From NCBI RefSeq assembly GCF_001552595.1, contig NZ_BCRM01000008.1, positions 1-64,000 of the forward strand: DNA of 64,000 nucleotides, given 5' to 3'. The notes under the pieces are model-generated. The model ran no database searches. It was given only the letters and a program-made list of their open reading frames with translations, and was not told the DNA's origin. This DNA is from Rhodococcus erythropolis NBRC 15567 (GTDB lineage Bacteria > Actinomycetota > Actinomycetes > Mycobacteriales > Mycobacteriaceae). Every line of letters starts with the position of its first letter. Position 1 is the first letter of the stretch. Both the position numbers and the translations under genes were made by a program. Below are positions 49,706 through 58,819 of this stretch, one piece after another.

Positions 49706-51904
49706 TCAGTCTCGCGGCAATCCGAGCATGCGCTCACCGATCACGTTGAGCTGCACCTCGGTTGTGCCGCCGTAAATGGTGGTGGCACGGCCCGAAATGA
49801 GCTGCTCCATCGCCTTGTCGCTTGGCTGACCTGGGATGCTGACCGCTCCGGCAGCACCCAGTTCGGCGACGACGAACTCGGCGATCGACTGGCTGATCTT
49901 CATCGCCAACAGCTTGCCGACGCTCGACGTCGTACTCACGTCGATTCCCGAAAGTTGCTTGAGCACAACGCGGGAGCCGATGAGGTCGATCGCCTGACTC
50001 TCGGCCACCAGCTCGCCGACGCGGTAGCGCCCGATCGGGCTCAGGTCTGCTGACTTCGCGAACTTCAGTAGATCGGAGTCCGAGGCGTACGCCTCCATCT
50101 TCTGGCTCAGTGCGACGCGCTCGCCGGCCAGCGTCGTACGTGCGACGTTCCAGCCGTCGTTGACCTCGCCGACCACGTTCTCGTCGGGGATGAACACGTC
50201 GTCGAGGAACACCTCGTTGAACAACGCCGAACCCGTCATCTCACGCAGCGGGCGGACGGTGATGCCCGGTGTCGACATATCGAGCACGAAGTAGGTGATG
50301 CCCTGATGCTTCGGCTTGGTGGCGTCCGTACGGGCGATCAGCATTGCCCAGTCGGAGAACTGCGCAACCGTGGTCCAGATCTTCTGACCGGTGATCTTCC
50401 AACCGCCGTCGACCTTTTCGGCCTTCGTGGACAATGACGCGAGGTCGGAACCAGCACCGGGCTCACTGAAGAGCTGGCACCACACCAGCTCACCCTGCAG
50501 GGTCGGTATTGCCAATTCCTGCTTCTGCTTGTCCGAACCATGCGCTACGACGGCCTGCACGGCCCACGTGCCCATCAGGAGCTGCGGCATCGAGATACCC
50601 GCAGCCTTGATCTCCTGGGAGATGACGATCTGCTCGAGCGGAGCGGCGCTGCGCCCGTACGGCTTCGGCAGGTGAGGCTGAACCCAGCCGCCGTCGCCGA
50701 GCGCGATCAGCTGGTCGTCCTCGTCGAGCTCGACCAACTTGGCAAGCTCGGCCGCAATGTCGCCGCGGATCTCCTCTGCCTCGGGCGGCAGTTCGAGAAC
50801 CGAAGCCCGGCTGACACCGTCAAGTGCCTGCTGCGCAACACGGTTGGCACGATCCTCGCGGGTGCCGAGAATGCCGCGGATCGAGAGCGCGCGGCGGTAG
50901 TACAGGTGGGCGTCGTGCTCCCACGTGAATCCGATGCCGCCGTGGACCTGCACACAATCCTGCGCTACCTGCACTGCGGCGTCCGGCACGATGACTGCGG
51001 CGATATCGGCGGCAAAATCTGCCGTGTCGTCGCCCTTGTCCAATGCGCTTGCCGCATCCCACACAACGGCGCGTGCCTGCTCGAGCGCAATGCCCATCTG
51101 CGCGCACTTGTGCTTGACGCCCTGGAACTGGCCGATGGGTCGCCCGAACTGCACGCGTGTCTTGGCGTACTCCGACGCAGTGGAAACACACCAGGACATG
51201 ACGCCGACGTCTTCGGCACCGAGAACGACTGCGGCAATGGACCGTACCCGCGCCTCGGTGAGACCGTCGAGTATCCGTTCGGCGCTGATCTGAACATTGT
51301 CAGCTTCGATCCGCGCACTGCCGCGCAGCACGTCGATGCTGTCCTGCACGGTGATCGCGACTGCGCTGCTCTCGAGCACCGCGTAGCGGACACCCTCGGG
51401 CAGCTGGATCGGGACCAGCAGCACGTCGGCATGTTCACCACCGAGCACACCGTCGAGTGCGCCCGTGATCTTGTATCCGCCGTCCGACGACTCGGCCGTC
51501 AACGGTGCACCCAAGGCGACTGCTGCTGTACGACTTCCGTCGATCAGACCCGGCAGGAACTCGGGTCCCGCCTTGGAATCAGCGGCGCCGAGAACGGCGC
51601 TTGCCAATACCGTCGGAACAAACGGGCCGGGAGAGACAGTGCGGCCCAATGCTTCCAGTGCCACCGCCAAGGTCAGCAGACCGGCGCCGTGACCACCTTG
51701 TTCTTCCGGAACCGCAAGCCCGAGAAGGTCTTGCCCGACCAGGGCCGTCCAGAACTCGGGGAACTTGTCCTCGGTCCTCGACTTCACCGCCGCGCGCACC
51801 TGCTCGGTGGTGATGGTGCGCTCCGCGAATGACCGCACCGAATCTGCGAGTGCGGTGTGCTCCTCACTCAGCCCGAGGCCGAGTTCGTATGCGTTGCGTG
51901 CCAT
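49706..51904 (-). CDS. Fused two-domain acyl-CoA dehydrogenase (FadE22/FadE34-like)
   Basis: A 732-residue flavoprotein with two acyl-CoA-dehydrogenase halves in one chain. The N-terminal half (~1-370) ends with RVQFGRPIGQFQGVKHK and VHGGIGFTWEHD. The C-terminal half (~385-732) has EPGAGSDLASL, KIWTTVAQFSDW, and the catalytic-Glu region TIYGGTTEVQLNVIGERMLGLPRD. In mycobacteria fused enzymes of this kind serve lipid and steroid side-chain oxidation. It catalyses the first step of the cycle encoded by this operon. It follows the SDR gene by 4 nt. Confidence 0.92.
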   Translation of the reverse strand: MARNAYELGLGLSEEHTALADSVRSFAERTITTEQVRAAVKSRTEDKFPEFWTALVGQDLLGLAVPEEQGGHGAGLLTLAVALEALGRTVSPGPFVPTVLASAVLGAADSKAGPEFLPGLIDGSRTAAVALGAPLTAESSDGGYKITGALDGVLGGEHADVLLVPIQLPEGVRYAVLESSAVAITVQDSIDVLRGSARIEADNVQISAERILDGLTEARVRSIAAVVLGAEDVGVMSWCVSTASEYAKTRVQFGRPIGQFQGVKHKCAQMGIALEQARAVVWDAASALDKGDDTADFAADIAAVIVPDAAVQVAQDCVQVHGGIGFTWEHDAHLYYRRALSIRGILGTREDRANRVAQQALDGVSRASVLELPPEAEEIRGDIAAELAKLVELDEDDQLIALGDGGWVQPHLPKPYGRSAAPLEQIVISQEIKAAGISMPQLLMGTWAVQAVVAHGSDKQKQELAIPTLQGELVWCQLFSEPGAGSDLASLSTKAEKVDGGWKITGQKIWTTVAQFSDWAMLIARTDATKPKHQGITYFVLDMSTPGITVRPLREMTGSALFNEVFLDDVFIPDENVVGEVNDGWNVARTTLAGERVALSQKMEAYASDSDLLKFAKSADLSPIGRYRVGELVAESQAIDLIGSRVVLKQLSGIDVSTTSSVGKLLAMKISQSIAEFVVAELGAAGAVSIPGQPSDKAMEQLISGRATTIYGGTTEVQLNVIGERMLGLPRD

Positions 51905-51908
51905 GCGC

Positions 51909-52775
51909 TTACAGACGTTCTGCGAGGTCGGCGGTGGTCCAGGGACCCTCGCTCTCGATGGTGTTCACACCGTGCCAGCCGGCGAGTTCCGTGATGGCCC
52001 CACCCTGAACGGCATACACCTTGCCGGTCAGCTTGCAATCCGCTGCCGCAAGATAGGCCACCAGCGGGGAGATGTTGGACGGCGCAAACGCGTCGAACTC
52101 ACCCTCGGGGACCTCGGCGGCGAACAACGCGCCCATACCGGGTGTCGCGAGCGTCAGCCGAGTACGCGCGATCGGCGCAATAGCGTTGACACGTACGCCG
52201 TATCGATCGAGCTCGTCAGCGGCCACCAGAGTCAGGGCTGCGATGCCCGCCTTGGCGGCGCCGTAGTTGCCCTGGCCCGCGTTGGGCATGAAGGTACCCG
52301 AAGCCGAAGCGGTGTTGATGACCGAAGCGTTGACGGTCTCGCCTGCCTTGCTCTGGTCCTTCCAGTACGCGGCAGCGTGGTGCAGCGTCGCCGCGTGACC
52401 CTTGAGGTGCACGGCAATGACTGCGTCCCACTGGCTCTCGTCCATACCGGCGATGAAGGCATCACGAAGAATGCCGGCGTTGTTGACCAGTACGTCGAGT
52501 CGGCCGAACTCGCTGACGGCCTGCTTGACAAGGCCCTCGGCGCCGTCCCAGGTGGCGATGTTGTCGGTGTTGGCAACAGCCTTGCCGCCTGCAGCGACGA
52601 TCTCGTCGACTACCTGCTGCGCGGGGCCGGCATCTGCACCGGAACCGTCGTTTGCTCCGCCGAGATCGTTGACCACGACGCTCGCACCCTCACGAGCGAA
52701 GAGCAGCGCATGCTCACGGCCGATGCCGCGTCCTGCTCCGGTGATGATCGCTACGCGACCGTCGAGACTTCCCAT
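51909..52775 (-). CDS. SDR-family 3-hydroxyacyl-CoA dehydrogenase
   Basis: A 288-residue short-chain dehydrogenase. Cofactor loop TGAGRGIGREHALLF (~12), NDLGGANDGSGAD insertion as in peroxisomal multifunctional enzyme 2 dehydrogenase domains, NNAG (~98), Ser and YxxK in NTASASGTF and GNYGAAKAG (~155-180). It should oxidise the (3R)-hydroxyacyl-CoA made by the neighbouring MaoC hydratase, with NAD+. Located between the hydratase and FadE genes in the same operon. Confidence 0.9.
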   Translation of the reverse strand: MGSLDGRVAIITGAGRGIGREHALLFAREGASVVVNDLGGANDGSGADAGPAQQVVDEIVAAGGKAVANTDNIATWDGAEGLVKQAVSEFGRLDVLVNNAGILRDAFIAGMDESQWDAVIAVHLKGHAATLHHAAAYWKDQSKAGETVNASVINTASASGTFMPNAGQGNYGAAKAGIAALTLVAADELDRYGVRVNAIAPIARTRLTLATPGMGALFAAEVPEGEFDAFAPSNISPLVAYLAAADCKLTGKVYAVQGGAITELAGWHGVNTIESEGPWTTADLAERL

Positions 52776-52816
52776 CAGTTCAGATTCCCATCAGTTCAGT
52801 TGTCGGACATGAAGAC

Positions 52817-53692
52817 TCATTTGTCGGCGATGACCGCCAGGCCGTCCTTGATCACGAGGTCGCCGACCGCGCTGGTTTCGTACGAGTACGACGTGGCTCC
52901 GTCTGCCGAACCCGACTTGTGGAACACCGTCTCGATGTCCTGTGTCGGGAGTACGGGTTTCGCGAATCGCACTGCGAGACGGCGCAACCGCTCGGTCTCG
53001 CCGCCTGCCAGTTCGGTCAGGGCTCCCCACGACGTGAACGCCATCGTGCACAGTCCATGGTTGATGATTCCGGGGAGACCGGACATCCGAGCGATCTCCT
53101 CGTCGAGGTGAATCGGCATCGGATCGCCGGAAGCCGGTGAGTACCGGAATGTCTGGTCCTCGTCGATGTGCTGGTTCACCACCGCTGCGGGACTACCAGC
53201 GCGAAGAGCGTCGTCGAATCGGTGTTCGGGAGCCTTCTCGCCAAGTCCGGGGCCCGCGTCGACCTTGCGGAAGAAGGCCGTCATCCACTGCTCGTTGACC
53301 AATTCACCCTTGTCGGTTTTGGTTTCGACGTAGATGACGACGGTGGATCCGTTGTCCCGGCCCTCGAATCCGATGGGCTTGGCACGAGCGACAAGGTGGT
53401 CACCGGGGTAGATCGGACGGTGGAACAGGAAGTCCTGCTCACCGTGAACGAGCTTCATCAGCAGTTCGACCGGCGCCACCGACAGCGCAGCGGGTGCCAT
53501 CGACATGAAGACAGGTACCACCGCGAAGACCGGTGGAGCGATCTCGCCTTTCAGGTGTCGCTCGATGGGATCGTTGGTGGCAGCGGCATATTCGGCGATG
53601 CGCTCGGCTGTCACCTCGAAGTGCTCCGGGTCGGTCCATACGTCCAGCCCGGACGTATCGAATTCGACCGCGTTGGTCTTCGGTGTCGTCAT
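52817..53692 (-). CDS. Double-hotdog MaoC-type enoyl-CoA hydratase
   Basis: A 291-residue protein with two hotdog halves. The first half (~15-145) carries a degenerate motif (YAAATNDPIERH). The second (~165-285) has the intact hydratase-2 motif YSPASGDPMPIHLDEE with the catalytic Asp and His, then GIINHGLCTMAF. It should hydrate trans-2-enoyl-CoA to (3R)-hydroxyacyl-CoA, as in Hsd4B/Rv3538-type enzymes. ATG chosen at MTTPKTNAVEFD; the upstream frame crosses the SRPBCC gene. 41 nt before the SDR gene. Confidence 0.9.
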   Translation of the reverse strand: MTTPKTNAVEFDTSGLDVWTDPEHFEVTAERIAEYAAATNDPIERHLKGEIAPPVFAVVPVFMSMAPAALSVAPVELLMKLVHGEQDFLFHRPIYPGDHLVARAKPIGFEGRDNGSTVVIYVETKTDKGELVNEQWMTAFFRKVDAGPGLGEKAPEHRFDDALRAGSPAAVVNQHIDEDQTFRYSPASGDPMPIHLDEEIARMSGLPGIINHGLCTMAFTSWGALTELAGGETERLRRLAVRFAKPVLPTQDIETVFHKSGSADGATSYSYETSAVGDLVIKDGLAVIADK

Positions 53693-53699
53693 TGAGCCG

Positions 53700-54131
53700 T
53701 TACCCGACCAGCTCGGCGAACTTGGCCAGCGAGGCCTCGAGATCAGCCTTGGCGTTCTTGGCAACTGCCTTGCCGATCGGCCCGACGATCATGGTGCCCT
53801 TGAAGCTGGCGTCGACGGTTGCCTTCGAACCGGCACCGTCGGCCTCGACCGAGAGAACGAATTCGACGGTGACGCCGGCCATTCCGGTACCGGCAATCTT
53901 GACCATCTTCGGAACCTCGACCTCTTCGACGGTCCACTCGATCTTGTTTGCCATACCCATCACGGAGACGACCTCGGTGAACTTGGCGCCCAACGCAACC
54001 TGGGTGGGGAGTTCACTCTTCCAGCCCTGGTGAATGGTGAGCCACTCTTCCCAGCGAGACAGGTCGGAGAGCGCATCCCAGGTCTTCTCGGGGGATGCGG
54101 GCAGTACAGCGGAGACGGAAACGGAAGCCAT
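53700..54131 (-). CDS. SRPBCC-fold protein (polyketide cyclase/START-like)
   Basis: A 143-residue hydrophobic-cavity protein of the SRPBCC superfamily: VSAVLPASPEKTWDALSDLSRWEEWLTIH (~5-35), a beta-sheet core (KIEWTVEEVEVPKMVKI), and a long C-terminal helix (AVAKNAKADLEASLAKFAELV). Such proteins bind lipids or cyclise ketides; here, inside a beta-oxidation operon, it may carry or present the acyl substrate. That role is an inference. Stop 7 nt before the hydratase start. Confidence 0.85.
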   Translation of the reverse strand: MASVSVSAVLPASPEKTWDALSDLSRWEEWLTIHQGWKSELPTQVALGAKFTEVVSVMGMANKIEWTVEEVEVPKMVKIAGTGMAGVTVEFVLSVEADGAGSKATVDASFKGTMIVGPIGKAVAKNAKADLEASLAKFAELVG

Positions 54132-54173
54132 GATGAAACTCCTAGTGGGTAGCTGGCGGGTTGTGGGTGTGAT

Positions 54174-55364
54174 TCAGCGTGCGTAGGGCTTGTATGCGGT
54201 CACGACAACTGCGCCGCCGAGTCCGATGTTGTGCTGGAGAGCGACCTTCGCGCCGTCGACCTGACGCTTGTCGGCGGTTCCGCGGAGCTGCCAGGTGAGT
54301 TCGGCGCACTGGGCAAGACCGGTTGCGCCGAGGGGGTGACCCTTGGAGATGAGGCCGCCGGACGGGTTGACCACCCAGCGTCCGCCGTAGGTGGTGTCGT
54401 CGGCGTCGACGAGCTTGCCGCCGTCACCTTCGGCGCACAGTCCGAGTGCCTCGTAGGTCAGCAACTCGTTGGTGGAGAAGCAGTCGTGGAGTTCGATGAC
54501 GTCGACGTCATCGGCGGTGATCCCGGCCTGCGCGTATACCTTCTCAGCGGCCTTACGAGTCATGTCGGCGCCGACGAGGCTGATGGCGCTCTTGTCCTCG
54601 AAGGTGCTGTTCATGTCGGTGACCATGGCCTGCCCGACGATCTCGATCGCCTGGGCAGCGAGCCCGTGCTTCTCGACGAATGCTTCGCTGGCGATGATCG
54701 CCGCGCCGGATCCGTCCGAGGTAGGCGAGCACTGGAGCTTGGTGAGCGGCCCGTGGATCTGGCGTGCTTCGAGGATCTGCTCGAGGGTGTACTCGTCCTG
54801 GAACTGCGCGTACGGGTTGTTCAGTGAGTGCTTGTGGTTCTTGACGGCGATCTTCGCGAACTGCTCTGCAGTGGTTCCGAAGCGTTCCATGTGCTCGACG
54901 CCGGCCGCGCCGAACATGTACGGAGCGGGCGGCATCGCGAACTCCTGCAGCTCGGCGAGAGCGAGGAGGTGCCGCATGAGTGGCTGTTCACGGTCGTCGT
55001 AGGTGGACCCGAGGGACCCGGACTGCATCTTCTCGAAGCCCAGCGCCAGTGCGCAGTCGGCCTGACCGCTCTTGACTGCCTGCGTGGCGAGGTAGAGCGC
55101 GGTCGATCCCGTCGAACAGTTGTTGTTGACGTTGACGATGGGGATGCCCGTCAGGCCCAGCTCGTAGACAGCCCGCTGACCTGCGGTGGACTCGCCGTAG
55201 ACGTAGCCGACGTATGCCTGCTCGACCTCGGTGTAGTCGATACCCGCGTCTTCGAGCGCCTTGGTACCCGACTCGCGTGCCATGTCGGGGTAGTCCCACT
55301 CGCGGGCTCCCGGCTTCTCGAACTTCGTCATGCCGACGCCGACGACAAAAACCCTGTTACTCAT
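54174..55364 (-). CDS. SCP-x/lipid-transfer-type thiolase
   Basis: A 396-residue thiolase of the SCP2-thiolase (Ltp) type. Nucleophilic Cys in [14 protein letters not shown] (~87), His in [11 protein letters not shown] (~290), [15 protein letters not shown] (~340), and the SCP2-type ending [16 protein letters not shown]. It performs the thiolytic (or related C-C cleaving) step. ATG chosen at [19 protein letters not shown]; upstream sequence is promoter. It is the first gene of the five-gene operon and faces the TetR gene across 102 bp. Confidence 0.93.
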   Translation of the reverse strand: MSNRVFVVGVGMTKFEKPGAREWDYPDMARESGTKALEDAGIDYTEVEQAYVGYVYGESTAGQRAVYELGLTGIPIVNVNNNCSTGSTALYLATQAVKSGQADCALALGFEKMQSGSLGSTYDDREQPLMRHLLALAELQEFAMPPAPYMFGAAGVEHMERFGTTAEQFAKIAVKNHKHSLNNPYAQFQDEYTLEQILEARQIHGPLTKLQCSPTSDGSGAAIIASEAFVEKHGLAAQAIEIVGQAMVTDMNSTFEDKSAISLVGADMTRKAAEKVYAQAGITADDVDVIELHDCFSTNELLTYEALGLCAEGDGGKLVDADDTTYGGRWVVNPSGGLISKGHPLGATGLAQCAELTWQLRGTADKRQVDGAKVALQHNIGLGGAVVVTAYKPYAR

Positions 55365-55403
55365 TGCCACTCCTGAAGAGAACGGTATCTGTGTGTGACA
55401 CGC

Positions 55404-55427
55404 TGTCCCACCAAAGTATGTGAGACA
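55404..55427. promoter_or_regulatory. TetR-type operator between beta-oxidation operon and regulator
   Basis: TGTCCCAC and GTGAGACA form an inverted repeat with one mismatch and 8-bp spacing. Further half-sites (TGTGACA, TGTCCA) flank it. It sits between the thiolase start and the TetR start, so one protein could control both directions. Confidence 0.6.
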
Positions 55428-55466
55428 TCTTGTCCAGTCAATGGCGGGGTGAGTATCGTTCGATTT

Positions 55467-56150
55467 ATGACAAAAACAGCCGAGTCGGCGCAGCCCGACG
55501 GGCGCAGCACTCGCTGGAACGATCACAAGGAGCAGCGCAAAGCGCGGATCCTCGACGCAGCACTCAGTGCAGTCAACGAAGGTGGCGCCGACGTCGGCGT
55601 CCAGCAGATCGCCGAGCGCGCCGACGTCCCACGTTCCGTTGTCTACCGGATCTTCAAGGATCGAGCCGACCTCGACGAGCAGCTGCGAGTTCGCATCCTC
55701 GAGATGATGATGACCGACCTGACACCCACCCTCACGCCGCAGGGTACGGTCGGCGAGGCTATCTCACGGGCAGTCGAGACCTACCTCCAGTGGATTGTGA
55801 AATACCCACGACTGCACCACTTTTTAGGCAAGGGCTCGCCGAGTACGCGGGCCACCGGTTCGAAAGTGGTGACCGGAACCAAGACAGCCATCGCCGTCCA
55901 ATTGGGGAACCTGTTGGGTGCGATCCTCGCCAGCCGCGGCAAATCGTCGAAGATGGCGGAGCCCTTGGCTTTCGGCGTCATCGGATTGGTCGACGTCAGC
56001 GTCAACCGTTGGCTCAGCCAGCCGGGTTCCGATGTGACCAGTGCGGAATTGGCCGAGTTCCTCGGGCGCTCCATCTGGCAGGTTCTGGACGGTAATCTTC
56101 GGAGCATCGGCGTCGACATAACTCTGTCGACTCCGATCGCCGACCTGTGA
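55467..56150 (+). CDS. TetR-family regulator
   Basis: A 227-residue TetR protein. The HTH (~25-70) has [46 protein letters not shown]. The C-terminal ligand domain (~85-215) is helical with [20 protein letters not shown] chosen at [12 protein letters not shown]; earlier in-frame codons fall in the operator. Divergent position suggests it controls the beta-oxidation operon and itself, probably responding to an acyl-CoA. Not close enough to KstR to name. Coupled to the GNAT gene by GTGA. Confidence 0.88.
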   Translation: MTKTAESAQPDGRSTRWNDHKEQRKARILDAALSAVNEGGADVGVQQIAERADVPRSVVYRIFKDRADLDEQLRVRILEMMMTDLTPTLTPQGTVGEAISRAVETYLQWIVKYPRLHHFLGKGSPSTRATGSKVVTGTKTAIAVQLGNLLGAILASRGKSSKMAEPLAFGVIGLVDVSVNRWLSQPGSDVTSAELAEFLGRSIWQVLDGNLRSIGVDITLSTPIADL

Positions 56151-56698
56151 CAGTTACCGAACTACCCTGGGCACTCGACGGACGTGGACTTCAACTGATC
56201 CGGGTTCCACCACTCGCCCTCCACGCACTGGGTGAAGACAACGCTACTCTCGCAATGGAACTCGAACCCAACCTCCTGACCCCGTATCTCCTCGGCGAAG
56301 AATGCCAGGGCTTGTGGCGCTACCGGAGCACGCAGATAACCGGGAACCCACTCGACAGCGCGTGGATCACCCGCATCGCCGTCGATGCCCGCACCTCGAC
56401 GCCGGTGGGGTTGGCCGGATTCCACGGTCGCCCCGATGCGCGCGGGATGGTGGAGATCGGATATCGCATCGACCCGGCATTCCGGCGACTGGGCTACGCA
56501 CGAACTGCCCTCGAGATACTTCTCGACGTCGCGAGTCGCCAATCCGAAGTGCACATCGTTCGAGCGACCATCAGCCCGGACAACATCGCATCGCGAAATC
56601 TGATCAGCCAGTACGGTTTCAACGAAGTCGGTGAGCAGTGGGACGAAGAAGACGGCCTGGAGACCATCTTCGAAGTCAGCGCTTCTCCGGAACCGTGA
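56147..56698 (+). CDS. GNAT-family N-acetyltransferase
   Basis: A 183-residue acetyltransferase with the GNAT fold: STPVGLAGFHGRPDARGMVEIGYRIDPAFRRLGYARTALEILL (strand, acetyl-CoA P-loop with R-R-x-G-Y-A at ~110-116), and VRATISPDNIASRNLISQYGFNEVGEQ as the closing part. The substrate (amine, protein N-terminus, or antibiotic) is unknown. GTG start overlapping the TetR stop. Its last 23 nt overlap the convergent DUF222-HNH gene. Confidence 0.88.
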   Translation: MTVTELPWALDGRGLQLIRVPPLALHALGEDNATLAMELEPNLLTPYLLGEECQGLWRYRSTQITGNPLDSAWITRIAVDARTSTPVGLAGFHGRPDARGMVEIGYRIDPAFRRLGYARTALEILLDVASRQSEVHIVRATISPDNIASRNLISQYGFNEVGEQWDEEDGLETIFEVSASPEP

Positions 56699-58133
56699 CA
56701 GCCGTCAACCCGCTGGTTTTATCGGTCCAGTGAATGGCACGATCCACGAGCATCACCGGCGTCCACAACCTGTATGTCTTCACCTGATGGTGATGACGAC
56801 ACAGGCATTGGAGGTTGCTCACAATGGTCCACCCTCCACGTCTCGGATCGGAAGGATCGTACTCGGTAATGTGGTCGAGTTGGCACCTGTTCGCGGGCAC
56901 CGAACAACCAGGGAACCGGCAGTGACCGTCGACGGCCCGCACCAATGCGGCCAGAGCCGCTCCCGGAGCATAGGTCAGCGCGCCGGGAGGTGGATCGGGC
57001 TGGGCGCCATGCCCATCCGATCTTCGAACTATGTCCGGGGCTCGCGCGACCAACCGTTGCATCGCCCGAATCCGATCTCCGCAGCCTTTCGGTTCGCGAC
57101 TCAGGCGATCGCGTCGGGCGACAAGCGGCAGGACAGCCGGAGTATGTTGCCGGCGCGGTCGATTCCCGGCGGCCTGAGAGCGAAAGTCGACAAACAGTGC
57201 CTGCCAAGTGGAATCGGCGGCAAGCTCGCGAGCAAAGTCGGGATCGATTGGCCCGTACCCGTCGATACTCGCGGGATCTGACGTCAACCCGAGGAGCGTC
57301 GGCAGATCGCACACGATGTGCAGCAACGGCTTCCGACGCGAGGGCGCAGTTGATCGACTTGCTGGGGATACTGCCTCGCACGTTTCGCTGCCACACTGGC
57401 AAGTCAGCCCGTTCTCACCGTGCAGGAGAGCAACCAGCGCGTCGGCCCGGCGCGTCGAGGCATTTCGTGGATCGTGGTTGCAGACGCTTCCGGCGGCCTC
57501 GTTGATCAGGCCGAGCGCTTCGACAGCCTCGTTCGCGCTGAGTGTTGCCTGCAACTGGGCGAGTCCGTGACGGTCTGCACGCGTGCGAACATCGCGGTGC
57601 TCCAGCATCTTCCGGCGACGTTCGGCAGCAGCATCCGGATCGTAGGCAAAGAGCTGACGTTCGATGTCGCGCTCCAGTTGCCCGGGCGGAAGACGGTGCG
57701 CCGAGGCAAGTACCCGGCGCTCGAGTGCTGCGATCGCCTCGGGGTCGACCCCGGTGAGTCCGTCGACAATCTTGCGCACGCGCGCATAGTCCAGCTCGCC
57801 GGCAGCAAATGCGGCCTTGGTGAGCGGAAGGAACTCGCGCAAGGCGTCACCGATCTCGATGTGAACTTCGGCTGTGCGCCGCGAACACGTGAGCATGACC
57901 GCGATCTCGTTGCACGCGATCCGCCACGCCTTGTCGACATCACCGGACACGTCGAGTTCCGCATTGAATCTCGACTCCGACAACATGGATGCACCGAGCA
58001 CCTTCTGTGCGGCCAGCATGTTCTCGCTCTGCGCCGTTGCAAAGAGCATGTCCGGCAGCACGAGTGGATCGACGACAGGACGGCCGTCATCTACAACTGC
58101 CCCCACACCGCCCGTCGATCCATTATCGAACAT
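56676..58133 (-). CDS. DUF222/HNH-endonuclease-signature protein (13E12-like)
   Basis: A 485-residue protein of the mycobacterial 13E12/REP-like family. The helical DUF222 domain occupies ~30-330 (ACNEIAVMLTCSRRTAEVHIEIGDAL, DYARVRKIVDGL). The C-terminal HNH nuclease domain (~395-455) has CRFPGCSVPANRCQLDHITEY, GGWTIVSNLQCLCRHHHQVKT with the catalytic His-Asn-His and zinc Cys. Such genes are multi-copy in actinobacteria, with unknown function. ATG at MFDNGSTGG; an in-frame start 30 nt upstream is possible. Confidence 0.85.
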   Translation of the reverse strand: MFDNGSTGGVGAVVDDGRPVVDPLVLPDMLFATAQSENMLAAQKVLGASMLSESRFNAELDVSGDVDKAWRIACNEIAVMLTCSRRTAEVHIEIGDALREFLPLTKAAFAAGELDYARVRKIVDGLTGVDPEAIAALERRVLASAHRLPPGQLERDIERQLFAYDPDAAAERRRKMLEHRDVRTRADRHGLAQLQATLSANEAVEALGLINEAAGSVCNHDPRNASTRRADALVALLHGENGLTCQCGSETCEAVSPASRSTAPSRRKPLLHIVCDLPTLLGLTSDPASIDGYGPIDPDFARELAADSTWQALFVDFRSQAAGNRPRRQHTPAVLPLVARRDRLSREPKGCGDRIRAMQRLVARAPDIVRRSDGHGAQPDPPPGALTYAPGAALAALVRAVDGHCRFPGCSVPANRCQLDHITEYDPSDPRRGGWTIVSNLQCLCRHHHQVKTYRLWTPVMLVDRAIHWTDKTSGLTAVTVPEKR

Positions 58134-58168
58134 ACATTCGACACTAGACCTGCCCACCGACAAGAAAG

Positions 58169-58819
58169 CTAGAGTGCCGGTTTGTATCCCTTACCCTGCA
58201 TCCAGGCGAGCAAATCCAGCACCCGGATCGCCGGAATGGCATCGTCCAGTCCGGCCCGAACTCGCAAGTCGAGCAATCGCACGTGTAATTCTCCGTCGTG
58301 CAAGGCCTCTCGTACCGGTTCCAGATGGGCAGCCTTCGTTCCCAACTCCCGCCCGATGACGTCGTCGTAGATCGGGTAGAGCCGCGGACGCTTGCGTGCG
58401 ATCAGTTTGGACGCCATGGTTCGCCCGACGCCGTGAATCTCTCGAAGCGCCGTCTCCAACCGCCACACCGGAGATTCCGGAGTGAAGGGATCGGGTTCGT
58501 TCGACAGATCGCGATCGGGGCCCACGTCGGCCAGGAGTCGGTTCAGTTCGGCATTGTTCTCCCCGAGTAGGAAGAAGGCCCCTTGCGCCGGAACCTGAAC
58601 CGACAGAAGCGTCACCGCAACAAGATCTTCCGCGGTAAAGGTGTTCGCATCACGATCGCGGTTGCCACTGGGATCCCAGGAATCCCACAGCGCACCGGTA
58701 CGGAGATAGCCCGTCTTTCGGAGCGGCCTCGTGAAGTATTCCTGCAGCACGTCGACCGCGCCGGCATCGTCCCCGTCTCGCAGCACACGCGGGAGGCGGA
58801 TGGGCAACTGATCAACCAT
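58169..58819 (-). CDS. DUF6308-type protein with helix-hairpin-helix
   Basis: A 216-residue soluble protein. A helix-hairpin-helix-like segment at ~130-160 (REIHGVGRTMASKLIARKRPRLYPIYDD) suggests DNA binding. The N-terminal half (VLRDGDDAGAVDVLQEYF, GALWDSWDPSGNR) is characteristic of DUF6308 proteins of actinobacteria. Function unknown. ATG chosen at MVDQLPIRLPRV. Its start overlaps the end of the upstream hypothetical gene by 8 nt, so the two form an operon. Confidence 0.7.
   Translation of the reverse strand: MVDQLPIRLPRVLRDGDDAGAVDVLQEYFTRPLRKTGYLRTGALWDSWDPSGNRDRDANTFTAEDLVAVTLLSVQVPAQGAFFLLGENNAELNRLLADVGPDRDLSNEPDPFTPESPVWRLETALREIHGVGRTMASKLIARKRPRLYPIYDDVIGRELGTKAAHLEPVREALHDGELHVRLLDLRVRAGLDDAIPAIRVLDLLAWMQGKGYKPAL

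Noticed and set aside
50540-51832. Plus-strand frame of 430 codons opposite the acyl-CoA dehydrogenase
   Set aside because: The minus-strand protein has full family motifs. The opposite frame has none.
56676-58133. Mobile element based on the HNH gene
   Set aside because: No terminal repeats, transposase or target duplication seen. The DUF222-HNH family is a chromosomal multi-copy family.
57420-58172. Plus-strand frame of 250 codons opposite the DUF222-HNH gene
   Set aside because: No motifs, and the minus strand has clear HNH residues.
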